Source of the DNA: Clostridium sp. M62/1
GTDB taxonomy: Bacteria; Bacillota; Clostridia; Lachnospirales; Lachnospiraceae
Assembly (NCBI RefSeq): GCF_020736365.1
Contig: NZ_CP085988.1
Coordinates: forward strand, 43,501 to 107,500
Direction of reading: 5' to 3'
Length of the DNA stretch: 64,000 bases
The notes under the pieces were generated by a model that saw only the letters and a list, made by a program, of their open reading frames with translations, was not told the origin of the DNA and made no database searches. This document shows positions 1 to 8,653 of this stretch, piece after piece; position 1 is the stretch's first letter, and the number at the start of each line of letters is the position of its first letter. The position numbers and the translations under genes were made by a program.

Positions 1-567
1 CTGCGGATCTCAATCACCTGCGTGGACTCCGGCGGCCATTACACCCAAGAGGTATACACTCGCTGCCGTGAGCGTAAGAACAAGCGCGTTTTTGCTATCA
101 AGGGCAAGGGCGGCGACGGGATCCCGTTCGTGACGCCTCCGTCAAAGGTTCCGATCAAGGACAACAAGCGGATCACCTGCTGGCTCTACACACTCGGCGT
201 TGACGCCGGAAAGGAAACGATCATGTCGAGCCTGAAAGTTCAGGAGGCTGGCCCAAAATATTGCCATTTTCCGATCCACGAGTCCTGCGGCTACGACACC
301 TACTATTTCAACGGCCTGCTCTCCGAGCGTCTGGAGCTCACGCAAACAAAGCGCGGCAACCAGTGGCACTGGGTAAAAATCCCCGGACACAACCGGAACG
401 AGGCCCTCGACTGCCGAAACTATGCGAACGCCGGGCTAAAAATCATAGATCCGGACATGTTCGCGGTGGAGCGACGTCTGAAAAATGTCCAAGAAACACC
501 GCAGGCCAAACCGGCGCAGCGCCGAAAACCGAAACCGGCAGCCCGGAACTACTTCGACGAGTGGTAA
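1..567 (+). CDS. Phage terminase large subunit, C-terminal part (GpA family), truncated by the window edge
   Basis: The frame is open from base 1, so only about the last 188 residues are present. The residues resemble the nuclease half of lambda gpA/Mu-type large terminases: a Val-Asp-Ser-Gly-Gly start of the nuclease core, a later Gly-Val-Asp-Ala-Gly-Lys segment, and Tyr-Cys-His-Phe-Pro before the last catalytic region. The tail after about residue 160 is Lys/Pro/Ala rich and probably unstructured. The enzyme would cut concatemeric phage DNA and drive it into the prohead through the portal. It is followed 12 bases later by a gpW-like gene and then the portal, the lambda order terminase-joiner-portal. 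The ATPase half must lie upstream of the window. Confidence 0.85.
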   Translation: MRISITCVDSGGHYTQEVYTRCRERKNKRVFAIKGKGGDGIPFVTPPSKVPIKDNKRITCWLYTLGVDAGKETIMSSLKVQEAGPKYCHFPIHESCGYDTYYFNGLLSERLELTQTKRGNQWHWVKIPGHNRNEALDCRNYANAGLKIIDPDMFAVERRLKNVQETPQAKPAQRRKPKPAARNYFDEW

Positions 568-579
568 GGAGGTGAACCC

Positions 580-846
580 ATGAGATCAAAAGAAACCATA
601 CAGCAAGAGCTCACAGAAACGAGGACGCGACTCAGTGCGTATCTGGCCCGTGAGGCTGACATGCTCAGCAAGGACGGGGTGCAGCTCTACACAATCGGCT
701 CCAGAAACCTGCAACGGTACCAGACTTCGCTCGCTTCCGTTCAGGACATGATCGCGAAGCTGCAAAAGCGAGTCCGCGAGCTGGAGGCCGAACTGGCGGG
801 CGGATCTGCTCGCCGCGCCGTGGGGGTAGTCCCCCGCGACTGGTAA
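580..846 (+). CDS. gpW-like small head-tail joining protein
   Basis: This 88-residue protein has an AAGGAGGTG ribosome binding site 5' of the ATG. It is largely helical with heptad-like charged segments, a central Ile-Gly-Ser-Arg-Asn turn, and a second helix rich in Lys/Arg/Glu. Lambda gpW has the same size, the same two-helix layout and the same place between terminase and portal. There it closes the filled head so the tail connector can bind. The family call rests on position, length and pattern; a DUF6148-type annotation would describe the same protein. It ends in a short basic tail. Confidence 0.6.
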   Translation: MRSKETIQQELTETRTRLSAYLAREADMLSKDGVQLYTIGSRNLQRYQTSLASVQDMIAKLQKRVRELEAELAGGSARRAVGVVPRDW

Positions 847-954
847 ATGGGTAAACGCTGGCCGATCGGCTGGCTTTACTACGGCGACGACTGCGGGACA
901 TTTTCGCTCCTTTAGATACCGCGGCCGCTGCCGTTTTTAATTACTTGCAAGGAG
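847..954 (+). other. Short gap with a possible 22-codon ORF before the portal gene
   Basis: An ATG at 847 directly follows the stop of the gpW-like gene and opens a 22-codon frame ending at 915. It has no separate ribosome binding site and would depend on translational coupling. I see no recognisable domain. The rest is leader for the portal gene, with AAGGAGGTGA at 949-958. Confidence 0.3.
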
Positions 955-2649
955 GTGAGAAAAACGAAGTACGACCAAACGAGGGGGCTATATCTCCCGG
1001 ATAACGTACGCCCTCAGAATAAGGGCTACGGAGAGGCGGGCGCAAGCTGGAGAAAAAAAGCCGTTAAAGGTTTTAATGCTCCCAGCGGATCCGCTCACGA
1101 GGACATAGACTTCAACAACTACACCATGCGACAGCGTGCCCGCATGTTATACATGGCCGCGCCGATCGCTACCTCGGCGATCAAAACCAACCGCACAAAC
1201 GTGGTAGGCGTCGGGCTCAGGCTTAAAAGCCGGATCGACCGCGAAGTGCTCGGACTCTCACCGGATCAGGCAGAACGGTGGCAGAAAGAAACAGAGCGAG
1301 AGTTTTCCCTCTGGGCCAGCAACAAGAGAGCCTGCGACGCCACCGGCATGAATAACTTCTACGGGCTCCAGCAGCTCGCGCTGATCTCGTGGCTGCTCTC
1401 CGGCGACTGCATAGGGTTAATCAAGCAGTACGAAACCACTCGGCTGCTCCCCTACTCTCTCCGCGTCCACCTGATCGAGTCCGACAGAATCGCAACACCG
1501 AACAACTACGGGGCCGGGACTACGCTCTACTACACAACCGGTAAGAACCCAGAAACGGGCAACACCATATACGACGGCGTGGAAGTAGACAAGAACGGCA
1601 TGGTGGTAGCGTATCACATACGCAGCAACTACCCGTATGAGCTCGGCGCTCCGGTTACTGAATGGGCCCGCGTTCTGGCATACCAGCAAAGCACCGGCCT
1701 TCCGAATGTGCTCCACGTCATTGACACAGAGCGCCCGGATCAGTACCGCGGCGTGAGTTATCTCGCGCAGGTGATCGAGCCACTGCTGCAGCTTCGTAGG
1801 TATACCGAGTCCGAACTCATGGCCGCAGTCGTCGAGAGCTTTTACACTGCCTTCATTAAGACAGAAGCCCCGACTGATGAAATGCCATTCAATGAGGTGG
1901 ATCCGGTACCACCCGGAGAAATGCGGAACCCGAACGAGTACAGCATGGGGCCGGGCCAGATCAATGTCATGGGGCCGGGTGAAAGCGTAGAATTTGCAAA
2001 CCCGACGCACCCGAACGGCAGCTTCGACAAGTTCGCCGTAGCGATCAGTGCACAAGTAGGCGCCGCGCTGGAAATTCCCAGCGATCTGCTCCTGAAATCC
2101 TTCAACGCCTCATACAGTGCGAGCCGTGCTGCTCTGCTGGAAGCGTGGAAGGCGTTCAAAATGCGCCGCGAATGGCTAGCGGACGACTTCTGCCGCCCGT
2201 GCTATGAAGTGTGGATGAGTGAAGCCGTGGCCCGTGGCCGCATATATGCGCCGGGCTTTTTCCAGAATCCAGCGATCCGCGCCGCGTATCTCGGCAGCGA
2301 ATGGCTCGGCCCGTCTCAGGGACAGCTCGATCCGGTGAAGGAAATCACGGCCGAGATCCTCGCGTGCAGTGAAGGCTTCTCCACTCACGAGCAGAGCACG
2401 ATCCGCCTCAACGGTGGCCAATGGGACAGCAACGTGGAACAGCTCAGACGTGAAAACGAAAAGCTCGGAGGCAATCCGCCAGATCCGCACCAGAGCGGCA
2501 CCGGAACAGCAGCACCGGACGGTGAACAGGATCCGCCAGAAGGCGACGACAATCCGCACAACCCTGAAACAGCTCGCGAGAGGGGCACGGTGGCTCTCCG
2601 CAGCCTCGTGATCGGCGAGCAGATAAAGCAAACCATACAAGGAGGATAA
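955..2649 (+). CDS. Phage portal protein (lambda gpB family)
   Basis: This protein of about 560 residues forms the dodecameric portal ring at one head vertex, the DNA entry channel and terminase docking site. The N-terminal part shows the usual aromatic and Arg-rich helix around an Arg-Gln-Arg-Ala-Arg-Met-Leu motif. It is followed by the hydrophobic APIATSAIKTNRTNVVG stretch typical of lambda-type portals, and the C-terminus is acidic and Pro/Gly rich. The start is uncertain. The GTG at 955 overlaps the AAGGAGG Shine-Dalgarno itself. An in-frame ACG at 964 has normal spacing and could be a mutated or non-standard start. The first ATG comes only at about codon 58. The gene precedes the capsid protease by 4 bases. 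Confidence 0.88.
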   Translation: MRKTKYDQTRGLYLPDNVRPQNKGYGEAGASWRKKAVKGFNAPSGSAHEDIDFNNYTMRQRARMLYMAAPIATSAIKTNRTNVVGVGLRLKSRIDREVLGLSPDQAERWQKETEREFSLWASNKRACDATGMNNFYGLQQLALISWLLSGDCIGLIKQYETTRLLPYSLRVHLIESDRIATPNNYGAGTTLYYTTGKNPETGNTIYDGVEVDKNGMVVAYHIRSNYPYELGAPVTEWARVLAYQQSTGLPNVLHVIDTERPDQYRGVSYLAQVIEPLLQLRRYTESELMAAVVESFYTAFIKTEAPTDEMPFNEVDPVPPGEMRNPNEYSMGPGQINVMGPGESVEFANPTHPNGSFDKFAVAISAQVGAALEIPSDLLLKSFNASYSASRAALLEAWKAFKMRREWLADDFCRPCYEVWMSEAVARGRIYAPGFFQNPAIRAAYLGSEWLGPSQGQLDPVKEITAEILACSEGFSTHEQSTIRLNGGQWDSNVEQLRRENEKLGGNPPDPHQSGTGTAAPDGEQDPPEGDDNPHNPETARERGTVALRSLVIGEQIKQTIQGG

Positions 2650-2653
2650 GCCA

Positions 2654-3904
2654 ATGAAAACCAAACATAGCGGCCTAATCATGGGCCCGGCTGCTGCTCC
2701 ACAAGCTCCCACGGCGACAAAGTTCTGGAATATGGCCAGCACCGGCGACGACGAGGGAGAAATCACTCTCTACGGCGACGTTATGAGCCAGCAGCCCGTT
2801 GACTGGTGGACAGGCGAACCGGAGCCCGGCCTTTTCATCACACCGGAGGGCTTCATGGAGGATCTGGCAGCAGTCAAAGACAAGGGGCACATCACCGTCA
2901 AGCTCAATAGCTGCGGCGGCGATCTCTACACCGGGATCGCAATCCACAACGCGCTGAAAGCTCTCAGCGGTGAGGTGAACGTCATTGTCGAGGGAATCGC
3001 GGCCAGCGCTGCGAGCGTTATCATGTGCGCGGGTGATACCGTGACCGTGTACCCCGGTTCCCTAATTATGATCCACGGCGTAAGCGTTATGCTCTGGGAC
3101 TACATGAACATGCAGGACATGAAGCAGCTTATGAAAGGCATGGACGCCAGCGAGCGGGCCGTGGCCGAGATTTACAACAGCAAGACAGGGATCGAAGTCG
3201 ATACTCTCCGCAGCATGATGACCAAGGAGACGTGGTTCACCGGCCGCGAAGCTCTGGAGAAGGGATTCGCTGACGCGATCAAAGAGGACGAGGACGATCC
3301 AGAAATGAGCATGAGCGCCGACAGAAAGGTGCTTTTTGTTAATGGAGTACGCCACAATGTTGACGGGCTCCAGCATGTGCCGGGCACTATCCCGGTGAAA
3401 GCAATCGCGACTCCACCGGCTGCAAAGCCCGGAGCAAATAAAAAGAAGCCGACCACAAAGGCGGCAAAAAAAGAAGGAGGTAACAAACCTATGGACGAGA
3501 AGGAACTGAGAGCAGCATACCCGGAGATCGTGGCCCAGATTGAGGCCAACGCAAGAACCGAAGCGCAGAACACTTCCAGCGAGGCTGTGGCGGCAGAGCG
3601 CCAGAGAATCGAGCAGATCGACTCGATCGCCGCCTCTATCCCGGATCAGCAGCTCGTACACGACGCCAAGTACGGCGACAACCCTTGCACAGCTCAGGAG
3701 CTTTGCTTCCGTGTTATGCAGGCCAGCGCAGCGTCAGGCCAGAATTTCCTCGCAGCATATCAGGCAGAGGGAGCAAAATCCGGAGCCGCAGACGTAGGCG
3801 CAGCACCTAACGGCGGCACGCCTGCAAGCGCTCAGGAACAGGACGCAGCAGACATTCAGGCGGTAGTTTCCGCCTATAACCAGACCAAAGGAGGTATGAA
3901 GTAA
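2654..3904 (+). CDS. Head maturation protease (ClpP/S14-like) fused to a scaffold domain
   Basis: The 416-residue protein has an N-terminal ClpP-like serine protease domain (about residues 35-215). A Gly-Ile-Ala-Ala-Ser-Ala-Ala-Ser segment holds the nucleophile and a Met-Ile-His-Gly segment the histidine. An Ala/Pro/Lys linker (about 250-280) leads to a charged, coiled-coil-prone C-terminal region that looks like a capsid scaffold. Lambda C/Nu3 uses the same design: the protease cleaves the scaffold and itself during prohead maturation. A second ribosome binding site lies inside the gene (see 3491-3904). The stop overlaps the start of the decoration gene, which points to translational coupling. 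Confidence 0.88.
   Translation: MKTKHSGLIMGPAAAPQAPTATKFWNMASTGDDEGEITLYGDVMSQQPVDWWTGEPEPGLFITPEGFMEDLAAVKDKGHITVKLNSCGGDLYTGIAIHNALKALSGEVNVIVEGIAASAASVIMCAGDTVTVYPGSLIMIHGVSVMLWDYMNMQDMKQLMKGMDASERAVAEIYNSKTGIEVDTLRSMMTKETWFTGREALEKGFADAIKEDEDDPEMSMSADRKVLFVNGVRHNVDGLQHVPGTIPVKAIATPPAAKPGANKKKPTTKAAKKEGGNKPMDEKELRAAYPEIVAQIEANARTEAQNTSSEAVAAERQRIEQIDSIAASIPDQQLVHDAKYGDNPCTAQELCFRVMQASAASGQNFLAAYQAEGAKSGAADVGAAPNGGTPASAQEQDAADIQAVVSAYNQTKGGMK
3491..3904 (+). CDS. Nested in-frame capsid scaffold (Nu3-like internal start)
   Basis: An ATG at 3491 is in frame with the protease gene (837 bases, 279 codons from its start). It is preceded by a strong GAAGGAGG at 3473-3480. Translation from here yields 137 residues with only the charged, helical scaffold region and a Gly/Ala/Gln-rich end. 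In lambda, Nu3 is made in just this way from within gene C, giving excess scaffold over protease. The internal Shine-Dalgarno is clearly seen. That it is used is inferred. Confidence 0.7.
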   Translation: MDEKELRAAYPEIVAQIEANARTEAQNTSSEAVAAERQRIEQIDSIAASIPDQQLVHDAKYGDNPCTAQELCFRVMQASAASGQNFLAAYQAEGAKSGAADVGAAPNGGTPASAQEQDAADIQAVVSAYNQTKGGMK

Positions 3905-4311
3905 TGAGTAAAAGACTCGACGAGACGATCGGGGCCGTAGGCTTCGACAACCTGATCAATGGCCAGTACCCGCCCGCAGAGGTTTTCACTGTGAAGATCC
4001 GCAAGGAAGCCACAGAAGCCAAAATCTACAAGCGCGGCACTGTTCTGGCACTCTCCGCCGGTACAGCAGGCGACGGCTTGCGTGTAATTCTCGGTACCAC
4101 TGCGAAAAGCAACGAGACGCTGACGGCCAACTGCGTGCTGGCTGACGACGTGGAAGTCGGAACGGCTTCCGACGCGGTGGCGACTGCATACCGTACCGGC
4201 CATTTTAACGAGAACAGCCTGATCACTGACAACAGCCATGCGATCAGCGAAACGGACAAGGAAGCGCTCCGCTCTGCCGGAATCCTGCTCTCTGACGCCG
4301 TAGCATACTAA
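3904..4311 (+). CDS. Head decoration protein (lambda gpD-like)
   Basis: This 135-residue protein fits the gpD family in length and layout. A flexible N-terminal arm is followed by a segment with Lys-Arg-Gly-Thr-Val-Leu-Ala and an Asp-Asp-Val-Glu-Val-Gly loop. Such trimers sit on the capsid surface and stabilise the expanded head. The ATG overlaps the stop of the protease-scaffold gene, and AAAGGAGG lies just upstream. The major capsid gene follows after 20 bases, the lambda D-E order. Confidence 0.82.
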   Translation: MSKRLDETIGAVGFDNLINGQYPPAEVFTVKIRKEATEAKIYKRGTVLALSAGTAGDGLRVILGTTAKSNETLTANCVLADDVEVGTASDAVATAYRTGHFNENSLITDNSHAISETDKEALRSAGILLSDAVAY

Positions 4312-4331
4312 AAAACAAGGAGGACAGACAA

Positions 4332-5408
4332 ATGGCTTTTAATTTTTATGATACCCACACACTGCTCGCCTCCGTGCAGCAGCTCCCGCCGCTTCACTCT
4401 TTCCTTTTGGATCGCTATTTCCCTACTAACGCCGCCTCTGACGTGTTCGCCACTGACGACGTGCTGGTGGAATACCGCAAGGGATCCAAGAAAGCGGCAC
4501 CTTTTGTAGCACCTCGCAAGGGCGGGATCACGATCCTGCGCGAAGGCTACACCATGAAGCGCTTCACTCCGGCGCATATGGCACCGAAGCGCCCACTCTC
4601 CATTGACGACCTGAAAAAGAGAGGCTTCGGGGAGGCTCTTTATACTAACCTGACTCCGGCCCAGAGGCAGGGCGTGATCATGCTCGGAGATCTCGACGAA
4701 CTCCGCGACATGAACACCCGCAGAAAAGAGGCCATGGCTGCCGAGGTAATCTTCACCAACGGCTGCATTATGCACGAGTACACGGACGACCTCGGCACTT
4801 ACGAGGAAAAGGAAGTCCGTTACTATGACGGCACCAGCAACCCGGCAAAATATACCCCTTCCGCAGACTGGGCCGACACTGAGGCAGGCGGCAAGCAGAT
4901 GATCGACGACGTGGCCGCCATGATCTCCATGTTGAGTAAAAGAGGGCTCCCTGCGACCGAGTGCCTCATGGCTCCAGACGTTGCGGATCTTTTCCTCCGC
5001 AATCCGTGGATCCTGAAACTGCTCGACAACCGCAACTACAATATCGGAGGCGTAGATCCTGAGACTCTGCCTGCCGGTGCTTCCAAGATCGCCCGCCTGA
5101 ATATCAAGGGCCGAATGATCGACTTCCTCACTTATGAGGACACATACACCGAGCTGGACGGAACTGTAAAGCAGTATATCCCGCAGGGCATGATCGCGGT
5201 AGGCGCTCCGGCTGCTGGCCGTACTGTTTACGGCGCGATCACTCAGGTGGAGCAGACCGACGGCGAGTTCCATACTTACACCGGCGTGAACGTGCCGAAG
5301 TATATCAGCGACGCTGCTCACAACATCCGCGAGCTCACTCTCAGCTCTGCACCGCTGCCTATGCCTAACAACGAGTGCCCGTTCAGCGTGGCGAAAGTTA
5401 TCAACTAA
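4332..5408 (+). CDS. Major capsid protein (lambda gpE family)
   Basis: The 358-residue product builds the icosahedral shell. It matches gpE-type capsids from its N-terminus: Tyr-Asp-Thr-His-Thr, then Leu-Leu-Asp-Arg-Tyr-Phe-Pro before the E-loop. A Val-Ala-Pro-Arg segment follows, with long central helices around residues 115-160. The C-terminal part has Val-Gly-Ala-Pro-Ala near residue 295. AAGGAGG precedes the ATG. The neighbours (decoration protein upstream, connector genes downstream) agree. Confidence 0.9.
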   Translation: MAFNFYDTHTLLASVQQLPPLHSFLLDRYFPTNAASDVFATDDVLVEYRKGSKKAAPFVAPRKGGITILREGYTMKRFTPAHMAPKRPLSIDDLKKRGFGEALYTNLTPAQRQGVIMLGDLDELRDMNTRRKEAMAAEVIFTNGCIMHEYTDDLGTYEEKEVRYYDGTSNPAKYTPSADWADTEAGGKQMIDDVAAMISMLSKRGLPATECLMAPDVADLFLRNPWILKLLDNRNYNIGGVDPETLPAGASKIARLNIKGRMIDFLTYEDTYTELDGTVKQYIPQGMIAVGAPAAGRTVYGAITQVEQTDGEFHTYTGVNVPKYISDAAHNIRELTLSSAPLPMPNNECPFSVAKVIN

Positions 5409-5435
5409 GCGTACCGAGTAGAAAGGAGCAAAACC

Positions 5436-5840
5436 ATGAGAAAAATCAGGGTAACAGTGGGAACCGTCGGCTATTATGACGCCAAGCACGCCCACAAAAG
5501 AATGACAGCAGCGGACGGCCCGTTTGAGTGCGAGGACACTCAGGCGGAGCACTTCGTCTCTGCTGGTGTCGCTGAATACGTCGGCGGCGCAATCGAAGTA
5601 GACGAGGCGGACGAGCAGGAAGTGACCGGCCACCTTGCAAAGAGCCAGCTCGAAGAAATGACGATCCAGCAGCTCCAGAACCTCGCCGGGGATCTCGGCG
5701 TTGACGTTACCGGCTGCAAAAAGAAAGCCGATTATGTGGACGCGATCGCAGCCGCAGAAGTAAACGCTGGCGGCATGGTTGACGACGAGGACACAGACGG
5801 CGACGATCTCCCGGATCTGAACGCAGCAGATCCGGAATAA
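5436..5840 (+). CDS. Phage head protein with a HeH/SAP-like C-terminal helix pair
   Basis: The protein has 134 residues. The N-terminal third reads as a small beta domain with a Phe-Glu-Cys-Glu-Asp-Thr turn. The part around residues 68-105 has a Met-Thr-Ile-Gln-Gln-Leu...Gly-Val-Asp...Lys-Lys-Ala-Asp-Tyr pattern typical of helix-extended-loop-helix nucleic-acid-binding folds. The tail is strongly acidic. Lambda gpFI occupies the same place and aids DNA packaging, so a packaging role is plausible. The next gene has the same two-part layout and looks like a paralogue. Function is inferred from position. Confidence 0.55.
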   Translation: MRKIRVTVGTVGYYDAKHAHKRMTAADGPFECEDTQAEHFVSAGVAEYVGGAIEVDEADEQEVTGHLAKSQLEEMTIQQLQNLAGDLGVDVTGCKKKADYVDAIAAAEVNAGGMVDDEDTDGDDLPDLNAADPE

Positions 5841-5853
5841 TGGAGGTGAGCAC

Positions 5854-6180
5854 ATGATCCGAATGATCAAAGGCACCTACGGGCTCGTTAAAAACGGAAC
5901 CGTGGAACCTATGACGAAACACTCTCCTGCCTTCTCTATCAACGCAGCCCGCGAGGCTGAGCTGGTGGAGGCTGGCGTGGCCGTGTATGAGGCGGAGCCG
6001 GAAAGCACTTTCTCAGAATACAACGGTCTGAACATGACAGAGCTCAGAGAAGCTGCAGCAGCGTATGGCGTAGACGCGAGCGCAGTCCGCAGCAAAAAGG
6101 AAGTGATCGCCCTGATCGAGGCAGCCAAGGTCAAAGCCGACAGCTCCGCAAAAATCGAGGCGGAACCTTCCGAGGCGTAA
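5854..6180 (+). CDS. Second small head protein, paralogue of the preceding gene
   Basis: The 108-residue product repeats the design of its neighbour. It has a short basic beta-rich start (Lys-Gly-Thr-Tyr-Gly), then a Glu-Ala-Glu-Leu-Val-Glu-Ala-Gly-Val-Ala-Val-Tyr segment, then a helix pair with Met-Thr-Glu-Leu-Arg-Glu...Gly-Val-Asp-Ala and Lys-Lys-Glu-Val-Ile-Ala-Leu-Ile. The C-terminus is Ala/Glu/Lys rich. GGAGGTGAG precedes the ATG. The pair may act on packaged DNA or the head-tail interface. No closer identification is possible by eye. Confidence 0.5.
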   Translation: MIRMIKGTYGLVKNGTVEPMTKHSPAFSINAAREAELVEAGVAVYEAEPESTFSEYNGLNMTELREAAAAYGVDASAVRSKKEVIALIEAAKVKADSSAKIEAEPSEA

Positions 6181-6184
6181 GCTC

Positions 6185-6511
6185 GTGAGCTTCAAAGACC
6201 AAATAAAGCAGGATCTCTCGGACATTTTCCTGAATCTGGACGAGTTCGCAGACCTTCACCGGATCGAAGGGAAGGAAGTCCCGGTGGTAATTGACAGTGA
6301 CATAATGGCCAAGCTGAGCAAAATCGGCGACAACCGTATTCATGGAATGGACGAGGCCGACATGGTGATCATGGGAAAAGCCTCCGACCTTCCAGAAAAT
6401 CTGGATCCCGGCCGCCTTCTCAATCTGGACGGCCGTGAGGTGATCGTTGTCACTACCACGTCGGAAATGGGACTCGTACAGATCGCGGTTCGCCAGAATC
6501 GCATGAGCTAA
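6185..6511 (+). CDS. Head-tail connector (lambda gpFII-like)
   Basis: This 108-residue protein begins at a GTG four bases after the previous stop, so coupling is likely. The start Phe-Lys-Asp-Gln, a helix ending Asp-Ile-Phe-Leu-Asn, and a beta-rich rest with Asp-Gly-Arg-Glu-Val-Ile-Val-Val match the gpFII/Phage_attach family. That family forms the ring between head and tail after DNA is packaged. Position directly before the tail terminator gene supports this. Confidence 0.65.
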   Translation: MSFKDQIKQDLSDIFLNLDEFADLHRIEGKEVPVVIDSDIMAKLSKIGDNRIHGMDEADMVIMGKASDLPENLDPGRLLNLDGREVIVVTTTSEMGLVQIAVRQNRMS

Positions 6512-6526
6512 GGAGGTGACGGCAGC

Positions 6527-7156
6527 ATGACACTGGTAAACAGTATCGACAAAATAGTGAGCTGGCTCACTGAAAACGTATGCAGCAAGATCACCCTCAA
6601 ACTGCCGGACGACTACCGGAACGACACCGGCTACGACGTCGTTATGGTAAACCCCGCGGCGTTCCCTTTATACGTTCCGGGAAAGGATCGGCTGCCGCCA
6701 AACGTGGCCGCTCCGATCCCTTCCGTCTGCGTGCAGCTCATGGAAGGAAGCGACGAGCTTATTCAGAAAAAGAGGCAGCTCCAGATCCGGCTCTGCCTCG
6801 CCTGCTGGAATCCCGGCCAACACGGCGGGGAGATTTTCAACCCTCGCGAAAACGCGAAGGCAACCGGCGGCTACTCCTACTACGTCAATACCGGAGAAGC
6901 TGCCAAAACATACTCGCGAAACATGGACGGCTGGCGCGATTGCTACAATCTGGCCGACCTCGTACTCCGCGAGATCGAAACTGCGGAATATATCGCAGGC
7001 CATAGGCTCGTAAAAGAGCAAGGGATCAAGTTCGGCCCGTTCACAGAGGACGGCAATGTCTGGGACTACTACCCGTACTGGCATAGCTGGATCAGCTTCG
7101 CGCTGGAAATCGGAACGACTCCGGCGATCCCGAAAGAATACGAAGAATTTTTATAA
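6527..7156 (+). CDS. Minor tail protein, likely tail terminator/completion protein
   Basis: The 209-residue protein has a strong AAGGAGGTGA ribosome binding site. It sits between the connector and the sheath, where contractile phages keep the tail-terminator ring gene. A Pro-Ser-Val-Cys-Val-Gln-Leu segment, then a beta strand with Gln-Ile-Arg-Leu-Cys-Leu-Ala, and a later Trp-His-Ser-Trp-Ile-Ser-Phe-Ala strand agree with an alpha/beta terminator fold. A disordered Gly/Asn loop lies in the middle. Family membership is inferred from order and pattern rather than a clear motif. Confidence 0.55.
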   Translation: MTLVNSIDKIVSWLTENVCSKITLKLPDDYRNDTGYDVVMVNPAAFPLYVPGKDRLPPNVAAPIPSVCVQLMEGSDELIQKKRQLQIRLCLACWNPGQHGGEIFNPRENAKATGGYSYYVNTGEAAKTYSRNMDGWRDCYNLADLVLREIETAEYIAGHRLVKEQGIKFGPFTEDGNVWDYYPYWHSWISFALEIGTTPAIPKEYEEFL

Positions 7157-7169
7157 GGAGGACTAAAAC

Positions 7170-8639
7170 ATGGCATATTTGCATGGCGCATATGGCGAAA
7201 TCGGCGAAAGCAAAGTGGCTTCCGTCACTCAGGCCGACGTGGTGGCCGCGTATATCGGCACCGCACCGGTGAACCTGATCAGGGGTTACGCTGACAAAGA
7301 TCTCGTTAATATGCCGGTAAAAGTAACCAATATGAGCGAAGTCCAGAGCCTCGTCGGCTACTCCGACGACTGGGAAACATTCACCCTCGGTTCTGCGTTC
7401 GCTGAGCACTTCGACAACACCGTCGGAAATGTGGGCCCGATCTATATCGTGAACGTGCTCGATCCTGCGGTGCATAAATCCGCACAGAAAACCACAAAGG
7501 CCCTGACCTTCACAGACGGCAAGGCAGAGTTTGAGAGCGACAAGATCATTCTCGACACCTTCGCGATCGCTGACAAGGCCGAGGGCGTGGACTATGCTCT
7601 CTCTTATAGCATGGCAAAGCACACAGTAACCGTGACACTGCTCAAAGAGACTGACGGGGCCGAACTCTCCGCAACCTTCGACACCGTGGATACTTCCAAG
7701 GTGCAGGCGGCCGACATTATCGGTGAGAAAACCGAAACCGGAGAATATACCGGACTGGCTTCCATGGCTCTACTCTATCAGTACCACAACGCCGTGCTCA
7801 ATATTCTGGCAGCTCCGGGCTGGAGTCATATCCCGGCCGTATACAAGGCCATGGTGAGCACTATCCAGAAACTCAACGGCCACTGGGACAGCTTCGTTCA
7901 CGCCGACGTTCCTCTGGAGGACAAAGGAACCAAGATCGACACGCTCGCAAAGGCTCAGAAATGGGCCATTGACAACGGCTACACCAGCGAGTTCTCGAAG
8001 GTATACTGGCCGAAGATTAAGGACGGCAACGGCCGGATCTTCTGGCTGTCCACAGTAGGCGCCGCCACTATGCAGCGCGTAGACCTGAGCCACGACGGCG
8101 TTCCGTTTGAATCTCCGTCCAACAAGGAAATCATGGCCACGAGCCAGTATTTCGGTGAGGACTCCAAGAACCGCGGCTTCGATCAGGAAACCGCGAACAA
8201 GCTCAACGAAAAAGGAATCACAACAGCCTGCTTCTGGGGTGGCCGCTGGGTATTGTGGGGCCCTCATACTGCTGCGTACAAGTACAACGGCAGCATGGAC
8301 GCCCGCGCGATCTTCGACGTAAATATCCGTATGCTGGAGCATATCACGAACAGCTTCCAGAAGGATCACGGAACTGAGATCGACAGCCCTATGACTCCGC
8401 AGGACAAGGACAGCGTGCTGAATTTTGAAAAGGAAAAGCTCGACACCCTTCTGGGAATCGGTGCCCTGATCGGTACCCCGTCCGTGGAATTTGTGGAGAG
8501 CGCGAACCCTACCAGCAACATGCTGAACGGCGACTTCGTTTGGGACTTCTCCGTAACTAACACGCCTCCGTTCAAGTCTGGCACCGCTCGCGTATGCTAC
8601 ACAGACGAAGGCTTCCAGTCCTTTTTTGCTACTGAATAA
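7170..8639 (+). CDS. Contractile tail sheath protein
   Basis: The 489-residue product makes this a myovirus-type phage. N-terminal Gly-Ala-Tyr-Gly-Glu-Ile-Gly-Glu-Ser and Val-Ala-Ala-Tyr-Ile-Gly-Thr-Ala-Pro-Val are typical of P2/Mu-type sheath proteins. The C-terminal third has Arg-Trp-Val-Leu-Trp-Gly-Pro-His-Thr-Ala and Val-Asn-Ile-Arg-Met-Leu, the conserved beta/helix core that contracts. AAGGAGG precedes the ATG. The tube gene follows after 14 bases, the standard sheath-tube pair. Confidence 0.9.
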   Translation: MAYLHGAYGEIGESKVASVTQADVVAAYIGTAPVNLIRGYADKDLVNMPVKVTNMSEVQSLVGYSDDWETFTLGSAFAEHFDNTVGNVGPIYIVNVLDPAVHKSAQKTTKALTFTDGKAEFESDKIILDTFAIADKAEGVDYALSYSMAKHTVTVTLLKETDGAELSATFDTVDTSKVQAADIIGEKTETGEYTGLASMALLYQYHNAVLNILAAPGWSHIPAVYKAMVSTIQKLNGHWDSFVHADVPLEDKGTKIDTLAKAQKWAIDNGYTSEFSKVYWPKIKDGNGRIFWLSTVGAATMQRVDLSHDGVPFESPSNKEIMATSQYFGEDSKNRGFDQETANKLNEKGITTACFWGGRWVLWGPHTAAYKYNGSMDARAIFDVNIRMLEHITNSFQKDHGTEIDSPMTPQDKDSVLNFEKEKLDTLLGIGALIGTPSVEFVESANPTSNMLNGDFVWDFSVTNTPPFKSGTARVCYTDEGFQSFFATE

Positions 8640-8653
8640 GGAGGTGCAGAACA

